A stretch of 64,000 nt of DNA from Ruania zhangjianzhongii (GCF_008000995.1 NZ_CP042828.1:4702882-4766881), one strand, 5' to 3'; shown: positions 1-8,974, counted from the first letter of the stretch. Notes: a model not told the origin generated them from the sequence alone. Numbers and translations: made by a program.

Positions 1-2
1 AC

Positions 3-302
3 CACGCGTGGGTGCAGAGCATGCCCGGCGAGGAGAACGTTCGGATCCCGTTCCTGCTGTCGGTCGCCTTCGCCGGCGACATCCCGACCGACCGGTTCGC
101 TGAGCTGGTGGCGGACCAACGTCGCCGCCACGCGCAGCAGTTGCAGCAGTACCAGGCACTGCACGAACAGCTGAGCACCGACACCTCCCCGGTGGGACGT
201 AGCCGCCTCGCGACCCTTGCCCTCGGCATCGAGTACGAGCGCGCCGCGCTCACCTGGCTGGCGGATCTGCCCAGCTATCTCGACCAGCCGACAGACAGCT
301 GA
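3..302 (+). CDS. PadR-family regulator, C-terminal part (5' end outside window)
   Basis: The frame is open to the left edge, so the gene starts before the window and only about 99 residues are visible. They are helix-rich and basic, with a Gln/Arg-rich helix, the pattern of the C-terminal dimerisation domain of PadR-type repressors (Vir_act_alpha_C). The DNA-binding winged helix would lie upstream. An internal GTG is only an in-frame codon, not a start. Partner genes and regulated target are not visible. Confidence 0.6.
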   Translation, partial: HAWVQSMPGEENVRIPFLLSVAFAGDIPTDRFAELVADQRRRHAQQLQQYQALHEQLSTDTSPVGRSRLATLALGIEYERAALTWLADLPSYLDQPTDS

Positions 303-380
303 ACCACCCCAGCACCTGTCGCGAACCTCACATCCGGCCATCAGGAGACCTTCAGCCTTTTCGGTTACGTTTTGATAACG

Positions 381-1532
381 ATGACCAACCCGACCGTAGC
401 GACACCTGTCTCACCGGCGGCGCCGGTCAGATCGGCGACGCCTGCCCTCAAGGGCGCGCGGCTGCGAGCGATGGACTCGCTGCGACTGGTGGCTGCCCTG
501 GCGATCGTGGTCTTCCATTTCGCGACGCGAGACCACGGCCGGTGGGGGGACCAACTGCCACACGAGCTGTTCGGCGCCTTCTCCCATGTGGTCAAGTACG
601 GCTACGCCGGGGTGCACCTGTTCTTCACGATCAGCGGGTTCGTCATCCTGATGTCCGTGTGGGGGCGCACCCCCAGGCAGTTCCTGGCCTCGCGAATCAG
701 CCGGCTCTACCCGGCGTTCTGGGTGGCGGTGCTGGCCACGGCCACGTTGCGCTGGCTGTGGCCCTCGTTCGAGAACCGGTCCATCACCGAGGTGCTGGCG
801 AACCTCACCATGTTCCACGAACCGTTCGAGGTGCAGCACGTCGACGGCGTGTACTGGACCCTCTGGGTGGAGATGCAGTTCTACCTGGTGATGCTCGTCT
901 TCGCTTTCATCGGGATCACCCTGCGGCGGGTGCTGGCAGTAGCCGCGATCCTGCCGGCGATCAGCACTGCGATGGTGATGCTGCTGCCCGGCTCGGACGC
1001 GAAGTTCACCATTCTGAGCTGGGCGGCGATGTTCGGCACCGGGATGGCGTTGTACGTCATCTACTCCCGCGGTCACACCTGGCAGCGGTGGGCAATCGTG
1101 GCGCTGAACTCCGCTCAGGCCGTGCTGATCGCCGCCACGCACAAGACCGAGGCGATCGATGCCGTCGCCGGTGGTGAGCCCACCTCTCCCCTGGTGCTGG
1201 CCCTGGTGGTCCCGGCCGTGATCGCCGCCGTGGCGGTGGTGGCCCTGGTGCCGGCGATCCGGGACCTGGACTGGCGGGTGCTGACCACGCTGGGCTCGCT
1301 GACCTACCCGCTGTACCTGATCCACGAGTACTTCGGCTGGGCGCTGATCGAGGTGCTGCACCCGAGTATCGGCAAGTGGGTCACCCTGCTGATCGCCGTG
1401 GCGGCCAGTCTGGCACTCGCCTGGTTGATCCATCGGTTCGTGGAGCAGCCGGTGCACCGCCCGCTACGCAAGGCCCTGGAGGGCCCGCCGCGCACCAGCA
1501 GAGCCGTGACGGGCCCGCCGCGCACCAGCTGA
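381..1532 (+). CDS. Acyltransferase 3 family membrane protein (OafA/YrhL type)
   Basis: Integral membrane O-acyltransferase that transfers an acyl group to a surface or secreted glycan; the substrate is not predictable. Family landmarks are visible: an N-terminal MDSLRLVAALAIVVFHF segment with the conserved Arg and His, the FFTISGFVI membrane segment, the RISRLYPAFW loop, and the YWTLWVEMQFYLV segment with the conserved Trp-Glu. About ten hydrophobic segments give the usual length. The ATG was preferred over an upstream TTG; a TACGTT box nine bases before it allows a leaderless start, and no clear Shine-Dalgarno (SD) sequence is present. The last codons contain a 19-bp direct repeat (1481-1499 and 1511-1529) encoding GPPRTS twice. 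It converges on the SulP gene 12 bases away. Confidence 0.88.
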   Translation: MTNPTVATPVSPAAPVRSATPALKGARLRAMDSLRLVAALAIVVFHFATRDHGRWGDQLPHELFGAFSHVVKYGYAGVHLFFTISGFVILMSVWGRTPRQFLASRISRLYPAFWVAVLATATLRWLWPSFENRSITEVLANLTMFHEPFEVQHVDGVYWTLWVEMQFYLVMLVFAFIGITLRRVLAVAAILPAISTAMVMLLPGSDAKFTILSWAAMFGTGMALYVIYSRGHTWQRWAIVALNSAQAVLIAATHKTEAIDAVAGGEPTSPLVLALVVPAVIAAVAVVALVPAIRDLDWRVLTTLGSLTYPLYLIHEYFGWALIEVLHPSIGKWVTLLIAVAASLALAWLIHRFVEQPVHRPLRKALEGPPRTSRAVTGPPRTS

Positions 1533-1544
1533 CGGCCGACCAGG

Positions 1545-3059
1545 TCAGCCGCCGCCGAGCTTCCCGGACAGCCGGCCGTGCCAGGCGCGGCTGGGCTCGT
1601 TCAGTCCGACGATCTCCACGTTCTTGCCCTTCTGCCGGTATTTCAGCGCGATGGCGTCCAGCGCAGCAACGGTGGAGGAGTCATAGATCTGGGACTCGGA
1701 GAGGTCGATGACGACGTTCTGCGGGTCACCGACGTAGTCGAACTGGTAGACCAGATCGTTGCTCGAGGCGAAGAACAGCACGCCGCGCACCGCGTACACC
1801 CGGGTCTCCTCGTCGGGGTGGGCGACGTCGGTGACCTCGGTGAAGTGCGCCACCCGCCGGGCGAAGAACAGGGTGGCCACGACGACTCCGAGGATGACCC
1901 CGATCGCGAGGTTGGACGTCAGCACGGTGGCCAGCACGGTCACGGCCATGATCACTGTGGCGCTGGCGGGCATCCGCCGCAGCGTCCTCGGATGCACGCT
2001 GTGCCAGTCCATCGTGCCGACCGAGACCATGATCATCACCGCCACCAGGGCCGCCATCGGCATGATCGCGACCACGTCACCGAGCACCACCACGAGGATC
2101 AGCAGGAAGAGGCCGGCGAGGAACGTGGAGACCCGGGTGCGGGAGCCGGACTGCTTCACATTGATCATCGTCTGCCCGATCATCGCGCAGCCGCCCATCC
2201 CGCCGAACAGGCCGGTGACCAGGTTCGCCACCCCCTGCCCCCAGCCCTCCCGGGTCTTGTCGGAGTGGGTGTCGGTGATGTCGTCGACGAGCTTGGCCGT
2301 CATCAACGACTCCATCAGCCCGACGAGCGCCATCGCGAGTGCGACCGGTCCGATGATCTGCACAGTCTCCAGGGTGAGCGGCACGTTCGGCAGGAACAGC
2401 CCCGGCAGGCTCTCCGGCAGCTCACCCTGGTCGCCGACCGTGGGAACGTCGATCCGCAGCACCACCACCACAGCGGTCAGCACCACGATGGCGACCAGTG
2501 GTGCGGGCACCACCTTGGTGAGCTTCGGGAAGAAGATGATGATCGCCAGGCCGGCGGCCACCAGCGGATAGACCAGCCACGGCACATCGATCAGCTGGGG
2601 CAGCTGGGCGATGAAGATCATGATCGCCAGTGCGTTCACGAACCCGACCATCACGCTGCGCGGGATGAACCGCATCAAGCGGGCGACACCGAGCAGGCTG
2701 AGCACGATCTGCAGCACCCCGGCGAGGAGCACCGTGGCCACCAGGTAGTCCATGCCGTACTGCCGGGCGATCGGTGCCACCACCAGGGCGACGGCACCGG
2801 TTGCCGCCGAGATCATCGCGCGGCGGCCACCGGTGAACGCGATCGTGACCGCCATCGTGAAGGACGCGAACAGACCCACCCGCGGGTCGACACCGGCGAT
2901 CAGGGCGAACGAGATCGCCTCGGGGATCAGAGCGAGGGCCACCACCAGTCCACCGAGCACCTCGATCCGCAACAGCCGCGGGGAGCGCAGCACGGCACGG
3001 ACCGAATGCTCGGCGTTGTCGGTGGGGGCGCCCTGGGCTGTCGGGCTGTCGGCAGGCAT
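1545..3059 (-). CDS. SulP family anion transporter with STAS domain
   Basis: Inner-membrane transporter for sulfate, bicarbonate or a similar anion. The 504-residue protein has a long transmembrane core starting at about residue 20, with the family segments PEAISFALIAGVDPRVGLF, FTGGRRAMISAATGA and GGMGGCAMIGQTMINVKQSG, and a C-terminal STAS domain containing VVIDLSESQIYDSSTVAALD, where the Ser after Asp is the conserved STAS serine. The ATG chosen puts the start just before the first conserved segment; an in-frame extension upstream is Pro/Ala-rich and lacks conservation. Substrate cannot be told from sequence; lack of nearby cys genes argues against assuming sulfate. Confidence 0.9.
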   Translation of the reverse strand: MPADSPTAQGAPTDNAEHSVRAVLRSPRLLRIEVLGGLVVALALIPEAISFALIAGVDPRVGLFASFTMAVTIAFTGGRRAMISAATGAVALVVAPIARQYGMDYLVATVLLAGVLQIVLSLLGVARLMRFIPRSVMVGFVNALAIMIFIAQLPQLIDVPWLVYPLVAAGLAIIIFFPKLTKVVPAPLVAIVVLTAVVVVLRIDVPTVGDQGELPESLPGLFLPNVPLTLETVQIIGPVALAMALVGLMESLMTAKLVDDITDTHSDKTREGWGQGVANLVTGLFGGMGGCAMIGQTMINVKQSGSRTRVSTFLAGLFLLILVVVLGDVVAIMPMAALVAVMIMVSVGTMDWHSVHPRTLRRMPASATVIMAVTVLATVLTSNLAIGVILGVVVATLFFARRVAHFTEVTDVAHPDEETRVYAVRGVLFFASSNDLVYQFDYVGDPQNVVIDLSESQIYDSSTVAALDAIALKYRQKGKNVEIVGLNEPSRAWHGRLSGKLGGG

Positions 3060-3183
3060 GGGTGAGCGTCCGTTCGTGTGGAGGTGGGCAGAGGGAGCCA
3101 CCCCGCACACCACAGCGCGCAGTTGCGCAGGTCGAGCCAGCGGCTGCACGCGCGGCGGCTGGACGGGCCCCGCGCCCGGGGCG

Positions 3184-3230
3184 ATAGTAGCCCAGACAGC
3201 TGCCTCCGGGCCGGTGGGCCCGGCCACCGG
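3184..3230 (-). promoter_or_regulatory. Likely SulP promoter (-10 TACTAT) beside a CCGGTGG hairpin
   Basis: The 220-base gap between the SPFH gene and SulP holds a leftward -10 box TACTAT (3189 to 3184), giving an untranslated leader of roughly 120 bases. Upstream of it, CCGGTGG and CCACCGG flank a 6-base loop (3211-3230), a possible terminator of the SPFH operon. No good -35 is seen. Confidence 0.35.
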
Positions 3231-3279
3231 ACCACCCCGGACCGTGCCCTGTCCGGGCTACCGACCGCCGTCGACCGGG

Positions 3280-4659
3280 TTACTCCCGGCGCCAGCCCTC
3301 TCGTGCCTGGGTCAGCATGTCCTCCGCGCCCTGTGCGGCCTGCTCCAACGGCATCGCGGTCTGCGCGGCCGATGCTCCGTGCGCCCTGCTGGCCTCGGCC
3401 TGCACCTGTGGCAGCAGTTGGGCCATCAGCAGTGTGGACAGGGCCGAGCTGTCGCCGGCAGAAGCGTCCGTGTTCACCACGATCGGCCGGGGTGCGTGCT
3501 CGGCCAGCGTGGTGCCGACGTCCAGTCGGCGGCGGGCCAGCTCGTAGCCGAGGACCGCACGGTTGTCCCGATAGGCGGTGGCCAGCTGCTCTTGAGCCTT
3601 GGCCTCACCCTGGGCGGCGACCAGCTTGGTGCGGGCCCGGGTCTCGATCTCGTAGCGCACCTGCTGCGCCTCGGTCTCGCGCTCCTCGAGCATCTGCGCA
3701 ACGTCCTTGCGGGCCTTGTTCAGCGAGGCCTGCACCTCCACCACGCGGGCATCGCGCACCTTCTTCGACCGCTCGATCTCCATCAGCAGACCGTCGATCT
3801 GCCGTTTCCGGGTGAGCTCCCACTCCTTCTCGTACGCGATCAGCTCCTTGGCCACCCGCTCTCGCGTGGCCAGGTGCTCGCGGTACTGGTCCGGCAGCTG
3901 CACATCGGGGATGTTGCAGCCCATGATCTGCACCCCGTACCGGGTGAGCTGGTGGTTCAGCAGTTGCTGCATGTCCTGCACGTCGCTGCCGCGCAGATCG
4001 TAGGCCTGCTCGGTCTTCACCCGGCGGCTGCGCTGGCGGATCGCGTCCTGCACCGAGTTGCTCAGCACCAGGTCGAAGTTGCCGGCACCGATCGTCTGCA
4101 CGAACCGGATCGCATCCACGATCCGGAACCGGAGGAAGAACTCGATCGACTTCAGCGGCACATTCTCGTGCGTCGGCGAGGAGAGCACTGGAGCGGTGTA
4201 GGGGATCTCCGTGGTCACGTCCACCACGTAGGCCACCCGCTTCCACGGGTGCCACAGGTAGTGCCGGCCCGGCGAGAGCCCGGGGCCGCTGATCGCTCCG
4301 AAGGAGGTCAGCACACCGAGGGTGCCTTCTTCGATCTCCACGATCGAGGAGCGCCACCACCACACCATCGAGAACAGGAACGCCACCACGGCGACGATCA
4401 CGGCCAGTCCGCCCAGATTCATCTTGTCACTGGCAGCGAGCAGCAGGCCACTGACCAGGGCCCACAGCCCGAACCAGATCAGCGAGGTCCACCGCAGCCC
4501 GCGCTTGTCCCGCGGGATGACCACCGGCACCAACGCACCGGAGTCACCCCCGCGCAGCAACCGGGCCACGTTGCTCCAGTCGGAGACGGCTTCTTTGATC
4601 GAGCTCGTACCGCGGCTGCGGAAAGCCTGCGCTGCTTGGTTGACAACCTGCTCAGTCAT
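3280..4659 (-). CDS. SPFH/band 7 domain membrane protein (second of a pair)
   Basis: Flotillin/stomatin-like scaffold protein expected at the cytoplasmic membrane. Two hydrophobic segments lie at about residues 57-75 and 83-105, followed by an SPFH domain (about 115-300) with the motif GRHYLWHPWKRVAYVVDVTT and a long charged helical region (about 270-400) typical of SPFH oligomers. The C-terminus is Ala/Gln-rich. It overlaps the stop of the upstream SPFH gene by eight bases, so the two are co-translated and probably form a hetero-oligomer. Both share the PW-KRV-Y-V core but are only distantly similar elsewhere. The client process is unknown. Confidence 0.8.
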   Translation of the reverse strand: MTEQVVNQAAQAFRSRGTSSIKEAVSDWSNVARLLRGGDSGALVPVVIPRDKRGLRWTSLIWFGLWALVSGLLLAASDKMNLGGLAVIVAVVAFLFSMVWWWRSSIVEIEEGTLGVLTSFGAISGPGLSPGRHYLWHPWKRVAYVVDVTTEIPYTAPVLSSPTHENVPLKSIEFFLRFRIVDAIRFVQTIGAGNFDLVLSNSVQDAIRQRSRRVKTEQAYDLRGSDVQDMQQLLNHQLTRYGVQIMGCNIPDVQLPDQYREHLATRERVAKELIAYEKEWELTRKRQIDGLLMEIERSKKVRDARVVEVQASLNKARKDVAQMLEERETEAQQVRYEIETRARTKLVAAQGEAKAQEQLATAYRDNRAVLGYELARRRLDVGTTLAEHAPRPIVVNTDASAGDSSALSTLLMAQLLPQVQAEASRAHGASAAQTAMPLEQAAQGAEDMLTQAREGWRRE

Positions 4660-6307
4660 GGTGGGTCCCCTCGTCCCTGGCTTCGTCGCTCCCCAGCCCG
4701 GCGAGCTGGGCCGCGGTTCGCTCGTCGGTCACCGACTGCCGGATCTCGTCGAGGCGTTGCTCCCCCTCGGGATCCACCTGCGACTCCGACGCCGGCAGGA
4801 TCTCCACCTCGGTCTTCTCTGGCGCCTGCAGCAGTCCTTCGATCTCCCCCTCCCGCGCGGATACGCGTTCGGCGATGTCGGCCTGGCGGGAACGGATCGC
4901 TCTCATGTCCTCCTCGGAGAACAGCTTCTCGTCGTGGCCACCGACCAGCTGACCGGCGATGGCCAGGAAGTCCACCCCGTCGGACTGCTCCCCCACCCGC
5001 ACGATCTGCGGCATGGAGTCGGACAGGCGCTCCATCTTCTCCAGCTTGTCCTGCTGGTAGCGGTAGTCGAGGATCTCCGGTGCCAGCGCCGCGCTGAGGG
5101 CGCGGATATCCAGCGCCTGGGCCTCGAGCAGCGCCGCGTTGGCGTTCGCCGTGGACTCCGACTCCACGAACCGCTGCCGTGCCAGAGCGTTCGCGCGGTT
5201 GGTCTCCCGCTCCAGGGCGGTGTCCATCTGCGCCTGGTAGCGGGCGATATCCGCCTGGATCGCCGAGAGGTTCTCGTTCAGCGAGGCCAGGTCCTTGTTC
5301 AGGTCACCCTCGTTCTGTTCCTTCTTCAGGCTGAGCTCGTAGTCGTAGGTGTAGGCCTCCTTGGCCACCCGGAGCATCTCCGGTGCGGCCAGGTCCATCC
5401 GGTACTCCTGCGCTGAGGGTTCTGCGTGGGTGATGTTCGCAGTCGTCAGCTCGACGGCGGGGGCGAACTGGGCGTTCAGCTGTTCCAGCAGCCGTGAGGT
5501 GCTCTCCCCGACCAGGTCGTAGATACCGGAGGCCTCCTGCTCGTAGATCAGCGAGCGGGTGGTCTCCGACACGGCGTTGTTGAGCTTGTCCTGGAAGCCA
5601 TTCACCGCACCGAGGACGAAGACGAACTCACGGGCATTGGCGATCCGGAACTGCAGGAACAGGTCCACCGAGGCCTGCACCCCGGACTTGGTGGGCGCTT
5701 GCCGGATCGGTGCGTTGAACGGGTACTCCCGGGTGGTGTTGACGATGTAGGAGACCCGCTTCCACGGGTTCCACAGCGTGACCCGGCCGGGGCCGACCTC
5801 TGCCTCGACCTTGCCGAACCGGCTGACCAGGGCGGTGCATCCCTCGGGCACCATCACCATCCCCTGGCGCCACCACATGAATGCCGCCAGCAGCACGATC
5901 AGTACCCAGTAGTGCGGCCCGAACACCTCGTCGGTCAGCCCGAAGGGCAGCAGCACGAGCGAGCCGACCCCGCCAAGGACGGCGAGCAGGATCACCAGCA
6001 GCATGGAACGCAGCTTGCGTCCCTTGGGCATCACCATCGGGGTGATGACGTGTACCGGCCCGCCGGCGTCGACCTCGAACCGGCTGCCGCTCAGCTTCTC
6101 CGCGGCATCGTCCAGCGAGACGTGCTCGGCTTCGATCCGGGTGCCGGGTGAGCTGCCCTCCTCACGGGCCGCCGGGAAGTCCCGCCGGTCCAGGGAGACA
6201 CCGGCATCAGCGCCATCGCCACCGAACCTCTCCTGCACGCCCTGCCGTACCGCGTCCCCAGCGACCTGCTTGGCCGCATCGAAGAATCGCCCCGCACCTG
6301 CACTCAC
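4652..6307 (-). CDS. SPFH/band 7 domain membrane protein (first of a pair)
   Basis: Larger member of the SPFH pair (551 residues). A soluble N-terminal stretch of about 95 residues precedes two membrane segments (about 98-118 and 130-146), then an SPFH domain with GRVTLWNPWKRVSYIVNTTR and a coiled-coil region rich in Glu/Ala (about 300-420). The acidic C-terminal tail ends near the start of its partner, which it overlaps. Start is a GTG preceded by a purine-rich GGAAAGGGG. Family knowledge suggests a role in membrane microdomains or quality control; nothing here fixes the function. Confidence 0.8.
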   Translation of the reverse strand: MSAGAGRFFDAAKQVAGDAVRQGVQERFGGDGADAGVSLDRRDFPAAREEGSSPGTRIEAEHVSLDDAAEKLSGSRFEVDAGGPVHVITPMVMPKGRKLRSMLLVILLAVLGGVGSLVLLPFGLTDEVFGPHYWVLIVLLAAFMWWRQGMVMVPEGCTALVSRFGKVEAEVGPGRVTLWNPWKRVSYIVNTTREYPFNAPIRQAPTKSGVQASVDLFLQFRIANAREFVFVLGAVNGFQDKLNNAVSETTRSLIYEQEASGIYDLVGESTSRLLEQLNAQFAPAVELTTANITHAEPSAQEYRMDLAAPEMLRVAKEAYTYDYELSLKKEQNEGDLNKDLASLNENLSAIQADIARYQAQMDTALERETNRANALARQRFVESESTANANAALLEAQALDIRALSAALAPEILDYRYQQDKLEKMERLSDSMPQIVRVGEQSDGVDFLAIAGQLVGGHDEKLFSEEDMRAIRSRQADIAERVSAREGEIEGLLQAPEKTEVEILPASESQVDPEGEQRLDEIRQSVTDERTAAQLAGLGSDEARDEGTHHD

Positions 6308-6475
6308 CGCGCGCCCCTTTCCGCCCTGTACTTCCGTCTGCCGGGCCTACCTTCTCACAGCGGGGCGGCGGTCAGGCTCGATCGGTGTCGGCGGAGCTCA
6401 CCATTGCCACTGCGGTCCCGCTCTGCTATCGGGCGGTGGCCGCGAGCGTCCGTGACAACCGCTGGTGGCAGTACG

Positions 6476-6901
6476 TCAGTCGTCGGTGAGCAGCAGCCGG
6501 AAGACGACTTCGCCGATCCCCTCGTCCTCGATGTTCTCGATGATGCCGTTCGAGGTGAAGCCGAGGTGCACGTGCCAGGCCTGGGGCTCCGGCTCGTCCG
6601 TCTGGGACGAGCTGAGCAGCGCCACGTAGCCCTCGGCACGCAGATGGTCGGCCAGGGCACCGATCATCTGACGGGAGTGGCCCTTGCCGCGGTGAGCTTC
6701 TGCGATCTCGATCTGGCACAGGAACGGGACGGTTGCCCACAGCACGGCGAAGTGCAGCATGCCCACCACCTGCCCGTCGATCTCGAGCACCATCGCCTCA
6801 CCATTTCCGATCAGCCGGTGCCACGACTTCTCGCTCGGCCAGGGGTCGAGCGTGCGGAGGGCATCGAGGTCAGTGGTCTGCGCGAGTCGGGTGGTAGCCA
6901 T
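6476..6901 (-). CDS. GNAT-family N-acetyltransferase
   Basis: Small acetyltransferase of 141 residues with the GNAT order: an N-terminal strand-helix, a central beta sheet (GQVVGMLHFAV), then the acetyl-CoA loop seen as IAEAHRGKGHSRQMIGALAD (R/Q-x-x-G-x-G/A equivalent RGKGHS), and a C-terminal HLGFTSNGIIEN segment. It is a single-domain enzyme acting on a small amine or a protein N-terminus; the acceptor is unknown. It diverges from a phosphotransferase gene; the ATG was chosen because TACGGT lies exactly six bases upstream, an arrangement expected for a leaderless mRNA. Confidence 0.85.
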   Translation of the reverse strand: MATTRLAQTTDLDALRTLDPWPSEKSWHRLIGNGEAMVLEIDGQVVGMLHFAVLWATVPFLCQIEIAEAHRGKGHSRQMIGALADHLRAEGYVALLSSSQTDEPEPQAWHVHLGFTSNGIIENIEDEGIGEVVFRLLLTDD

Positions 6902-6907
6902 GTGGTC

Positions 6908-6966
6908 ACCGTAGAAGGCCGACGGCGGAGCGCACCATAGGTTTTCCGCTCCCCTTCTTCTAGGAT
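6908..6966. promoter_or_regulatory. Divergent leaderless promoter pair
   Basis: The 72-base gap between the GNAT and phosphotransferase genes carries a -10 box on each strand close to the start codon: TACGGT (6913 to 6908) six bases before the leftward ATG, and TAGGAT (6961-6966) seven bases before the rightward ATG. Neither gene has a Shine-Dalgarno sequence. A second leftward box TATGGT (6939 to 6934) is also present. Confidence 0.55.
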
Positions 6967-6973
6967 CACCTCG

Positions 6974-7828
6974 ATGCCATCGGACCCGCTGAGCCAGCTC
7001 TCGTTCCGCCAGCGGGAGCTGCTGCAGCGCTGGCTTCCCGGGGCGTCGATCCGGGCGGATCTGAGCTGGGGGCTGGTAGCCACCACCGTGCTGAAGGTCC
7101 GCGCTGCCGATGGCGCACAGTGCATCGTGAAGGCCGCCGGGCCGGCCGACCACCACATCGCGCGGGAGATCCGCGCACACCTGAACTGGCTGGCGCCGTG
7201 GACGAGCGGCGGCTTGGCGCCGGAGCTGCTGCACCACGACCGGGAGGCGAAGGTGCTCGTCACTCGGTACCTGCCTGGTGAGCTGGTGCAGGGTCATCCG
7301 GCCGAGGCGGAACCGGAGACGTATCGGCAGGCCGGCCGGCTACTGACAGCGCTGCACGGTCAGCTCGCCGTGGTGGACACCGAGTTCCACGCCGATCAGA
7401 ACGCCCGCTCGCTCGCCTGGCTCGACGGCGAGCACCGAATCGCCGAGGAGACGGCGGCCGAGCTCCGGGCGCTGATCGGGTCCTGGCCCGCGCCACCAGC
7501 CACCCTGGTGCCCACCCACGGCGACTGGCAGCCACGGAACTGGTTGATCGAGAGGGGCGTCGTCCGGGTGATCGACTTCGGCCGGGCGGCGCTACGCCCG
7601 GCGGCCACGGACTTCGCCCGGATGGCGGCCCGAGACTTCCGTGGGCGACCGGACCTGGAGGAGGCCTTCCTGGCCGGATACGGCGCCGACCCGCGCGAGC
7701 CGGACGAATGGGCCCGCACGCAGCTGCGCGAGGCGATCGGTACCGCTGCCTGGGCCTATCAGGTGGGCGACGAGGGGTTCGAGGCGCAGGGGCACCGGAT
7801 GCTCGCGGAGGCGCTGGCGGCGTTCTGA
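6974..7828 (+). CDS. APH-family phosphotransferase
   Basis: Protein-kinase-fold small-molecule phosphotransferase (284 residues). The N-lobe has AQCIVKAAG with the ATP-binding Lys; the catalytic loop is seen as VPTHGDWQPRNWLIE (the HGDxxxxN Brenner motif) and the metal-binding motif as VIDFGRAALRP. The substrate could be an aminoglycoside, choline, a sugar or another alcohol; no resistance context is present, so a resistance role should not be assumed. Starts at a leaderless-type ATG. The terminal helix is Ala-rich. The next gene downstream is unrelated. Confidence 0.82.
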   Translation: MPSDPLSQLSFRQRELLQRWLPGASIRADLSWGLVATTVLKVRAADGAQCIVKAAGPADHHIAREIRAHLNWLAPWTSGGLAPELLHHDREAKVLVTRYLPGELVQGHPAEAEPETYRQAGRLLTALHGQLAVVDTEFHADQNARSLAWLDGEHRIAEETAAELRALIGSWPAPPATLVPTHGDWQPRNWLIERGVVRVIDFGRAALRPAATDFARMAARDFRGRPDLEEAFLAGYGADPREPDEWARTQLREAIGTAAWAYQVGDEGFEAQGHRMLAEALAAF

Positions 7829-8152
7829 CTTGGACCCACTGCACCGACCAGCCGAGCACCACCCAGCCACCACACCCGGACAGACGATCGCCTGCACGAT
7901 TTCGTATCTGCGGCGCGCACAGAGTGCCCGGACCTACCGGATCGCGCTGCAGACGCCCGTCAGCTCAGCCACGACGAACCATCCGGTCGAGATCACCGTC
8001 AATCGCGCACGGTGAGGACTGAGCGCGCCCCCGCACTGCCCGATCGGGCACCTGGATGGGCGGACGTCAGCAGAACGGGTGCGGAGATGCCGATCTGCTC
8101 TGGCCGGAGCCGCCCACCGCCGTCCAGACTCGGCTGGTACCGGAGGTTCGCG
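7829..8152. other. Intergenic region with a perfect 14-bp palindrome, no gene seen
   Basis: I find no supportable gene here. The notable element is TGCCCGATCGGGCA at 8037-8050, a perfect palindrome about 100 bases upstream of the nuclease gene and a possible operator for it. An in-frame GTG at 8012 upstream of the nuclease start exists, but the strong Shine-Dalgarno sequence favours the later ATG. Confidence 0.4.
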
Positions 8153-8974
8153 ATGCGACGATCACTGCACCCACATTCACCCCCACGTCACGGCAGCCGA
8201 GAGGAACCGGAGGCGGTGCCGCTCCACCCGGGCGCGGCGATGCGCCCGGGCCAGGCACCGGGAGCTCCGGAGCTGATCCGCCACCTGCAGCGCGCCGGCA
8301 ACGCGGCCGTGGCCGCGCACCTGGCCAGGAACTCGGCATCGCTGCAACGCGGCAAGACCACTGGCACCGCTCCGGGCAAGGGGCAACGCAAGCGAAAGCG
8401 CGCGTTCGACGATGAGGCTTACATTCCGCCTTGGAAACGAAAGAAAGCGCCGCGCGCCATCGGCAAATCGACGAAGGTGCGTGATGCGCGCTGGAAGCGC
8501 AAGGCCCGTCGGTTTAACGCTCAGGGCAAGCCCATCAGCAAGGCCGACTGGGGTACCGGCTACGAGGCCCAGCACATCATTCCTGCGGAAATCTGGGACA
8601 AGGAGATCACCGTCGACACCGGCCTCTCGAAGGCCGACCTCGTGGACCGGGGATGGAACGGCATGATGCTTCCGTCCGGTCGCAAGAATGCCCGGGCCAT
8701 CACCTATAAGTTGCTGACCAAGGGCAGCACTCTGCCTCGGCATATCACCAAGGGGTGGGCACATCCGCTCTACAACGCGGCGGTCAGGAGGTTGGTCCGT
8801 GCCATCCAGGCCCTCCGCCCTCCCGGATGGAAGTGGACCGAGCCGTGGCTCAAGGGGCTGGCCGACTTTCTCCGAAAGGTGACGAAGTCGCTGGCAGTGC
8901 CCCACGGGGCCGTGCCGGTGGGTATCGATGCGATCGGCGCCCTGGATCCGGCCAAGGTCACACCGCGCCAGTGA
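8153..8974 (+). CDS. Putative secreted toxin: GNAAV-motif leader plus AHH/HNH-type nuclease domain
   Basis: A 273-residue protein in two parts. Residues 1-66 are polar and Pro/His-rich with ELIRHLQRAGNAAVAAHLAR (40-59), a motif of the LQRxxGNxAV kind seen near the N-terminus of DUF4157 and other cargo of extracellular contractile injection systems. A very basic linker (68-120, many Lys/Arg) follows. Residues 137-215 look like an AHH/endonuclease-VII-fold nuclease: YEAQHIIP (His141), GWNGMMLPS (Asn169), a His at 197 and GWAHPLYNAAV (His204). The ATG has a GGAGG six bases upstream. Several AAG/AAA-rich codons around 8390-8480 make this stretch less GC-rich than its neighbours, suggesting transfer. 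No secretion machinery or immunity gene is visible nearby. The nuclease call is motif-based. Confidence 0.6.
   Translation: MRRSLHPHSPPRHGSREEPEAVPLHPGAAMRPGQAPGAPELIRHLQRAGNAAVAAHLARNSASLQRGKTTGTAPGKGQRKRKRAFDDEAYIPPWKRKKAPRAIGKSTKVRDARWKRKARRFNAQGKPISKADWGTGYEAQHIIPAEIWDKEITVDTGLSKADLVDRGWNGMMLPSGRKNARAITYKLLTKGSTLPRHITKGWAHPLYNAAVRRLVRAIQALRPPGWKWTEPWLKGLADFLRKVTKSLAVPHGAVPVGIDAIGALDPAKVTPRQ

Noticed and set aside
372-380. TTG start for the acyltransferase
   Set aside because: No ribosome binding site, and the ATG three codons later lies at a leaderless-compatible distance from TACGTT.
2752-5416. Very long plus-strand frames opposite the SulP and SPFH genes
   Set aside because: His/Arg/Pro-rich low-complexity translations that mirror well-supported minus-strand genes; typical shadow frames of GC-rich DNA.
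6974-7828. Aminoglycoside resistance gene
   Set aside because: The kinase fold alone does not give the substrate, and no resistance cassette, mobile element or characteristic substrate-binding sequence was visible.
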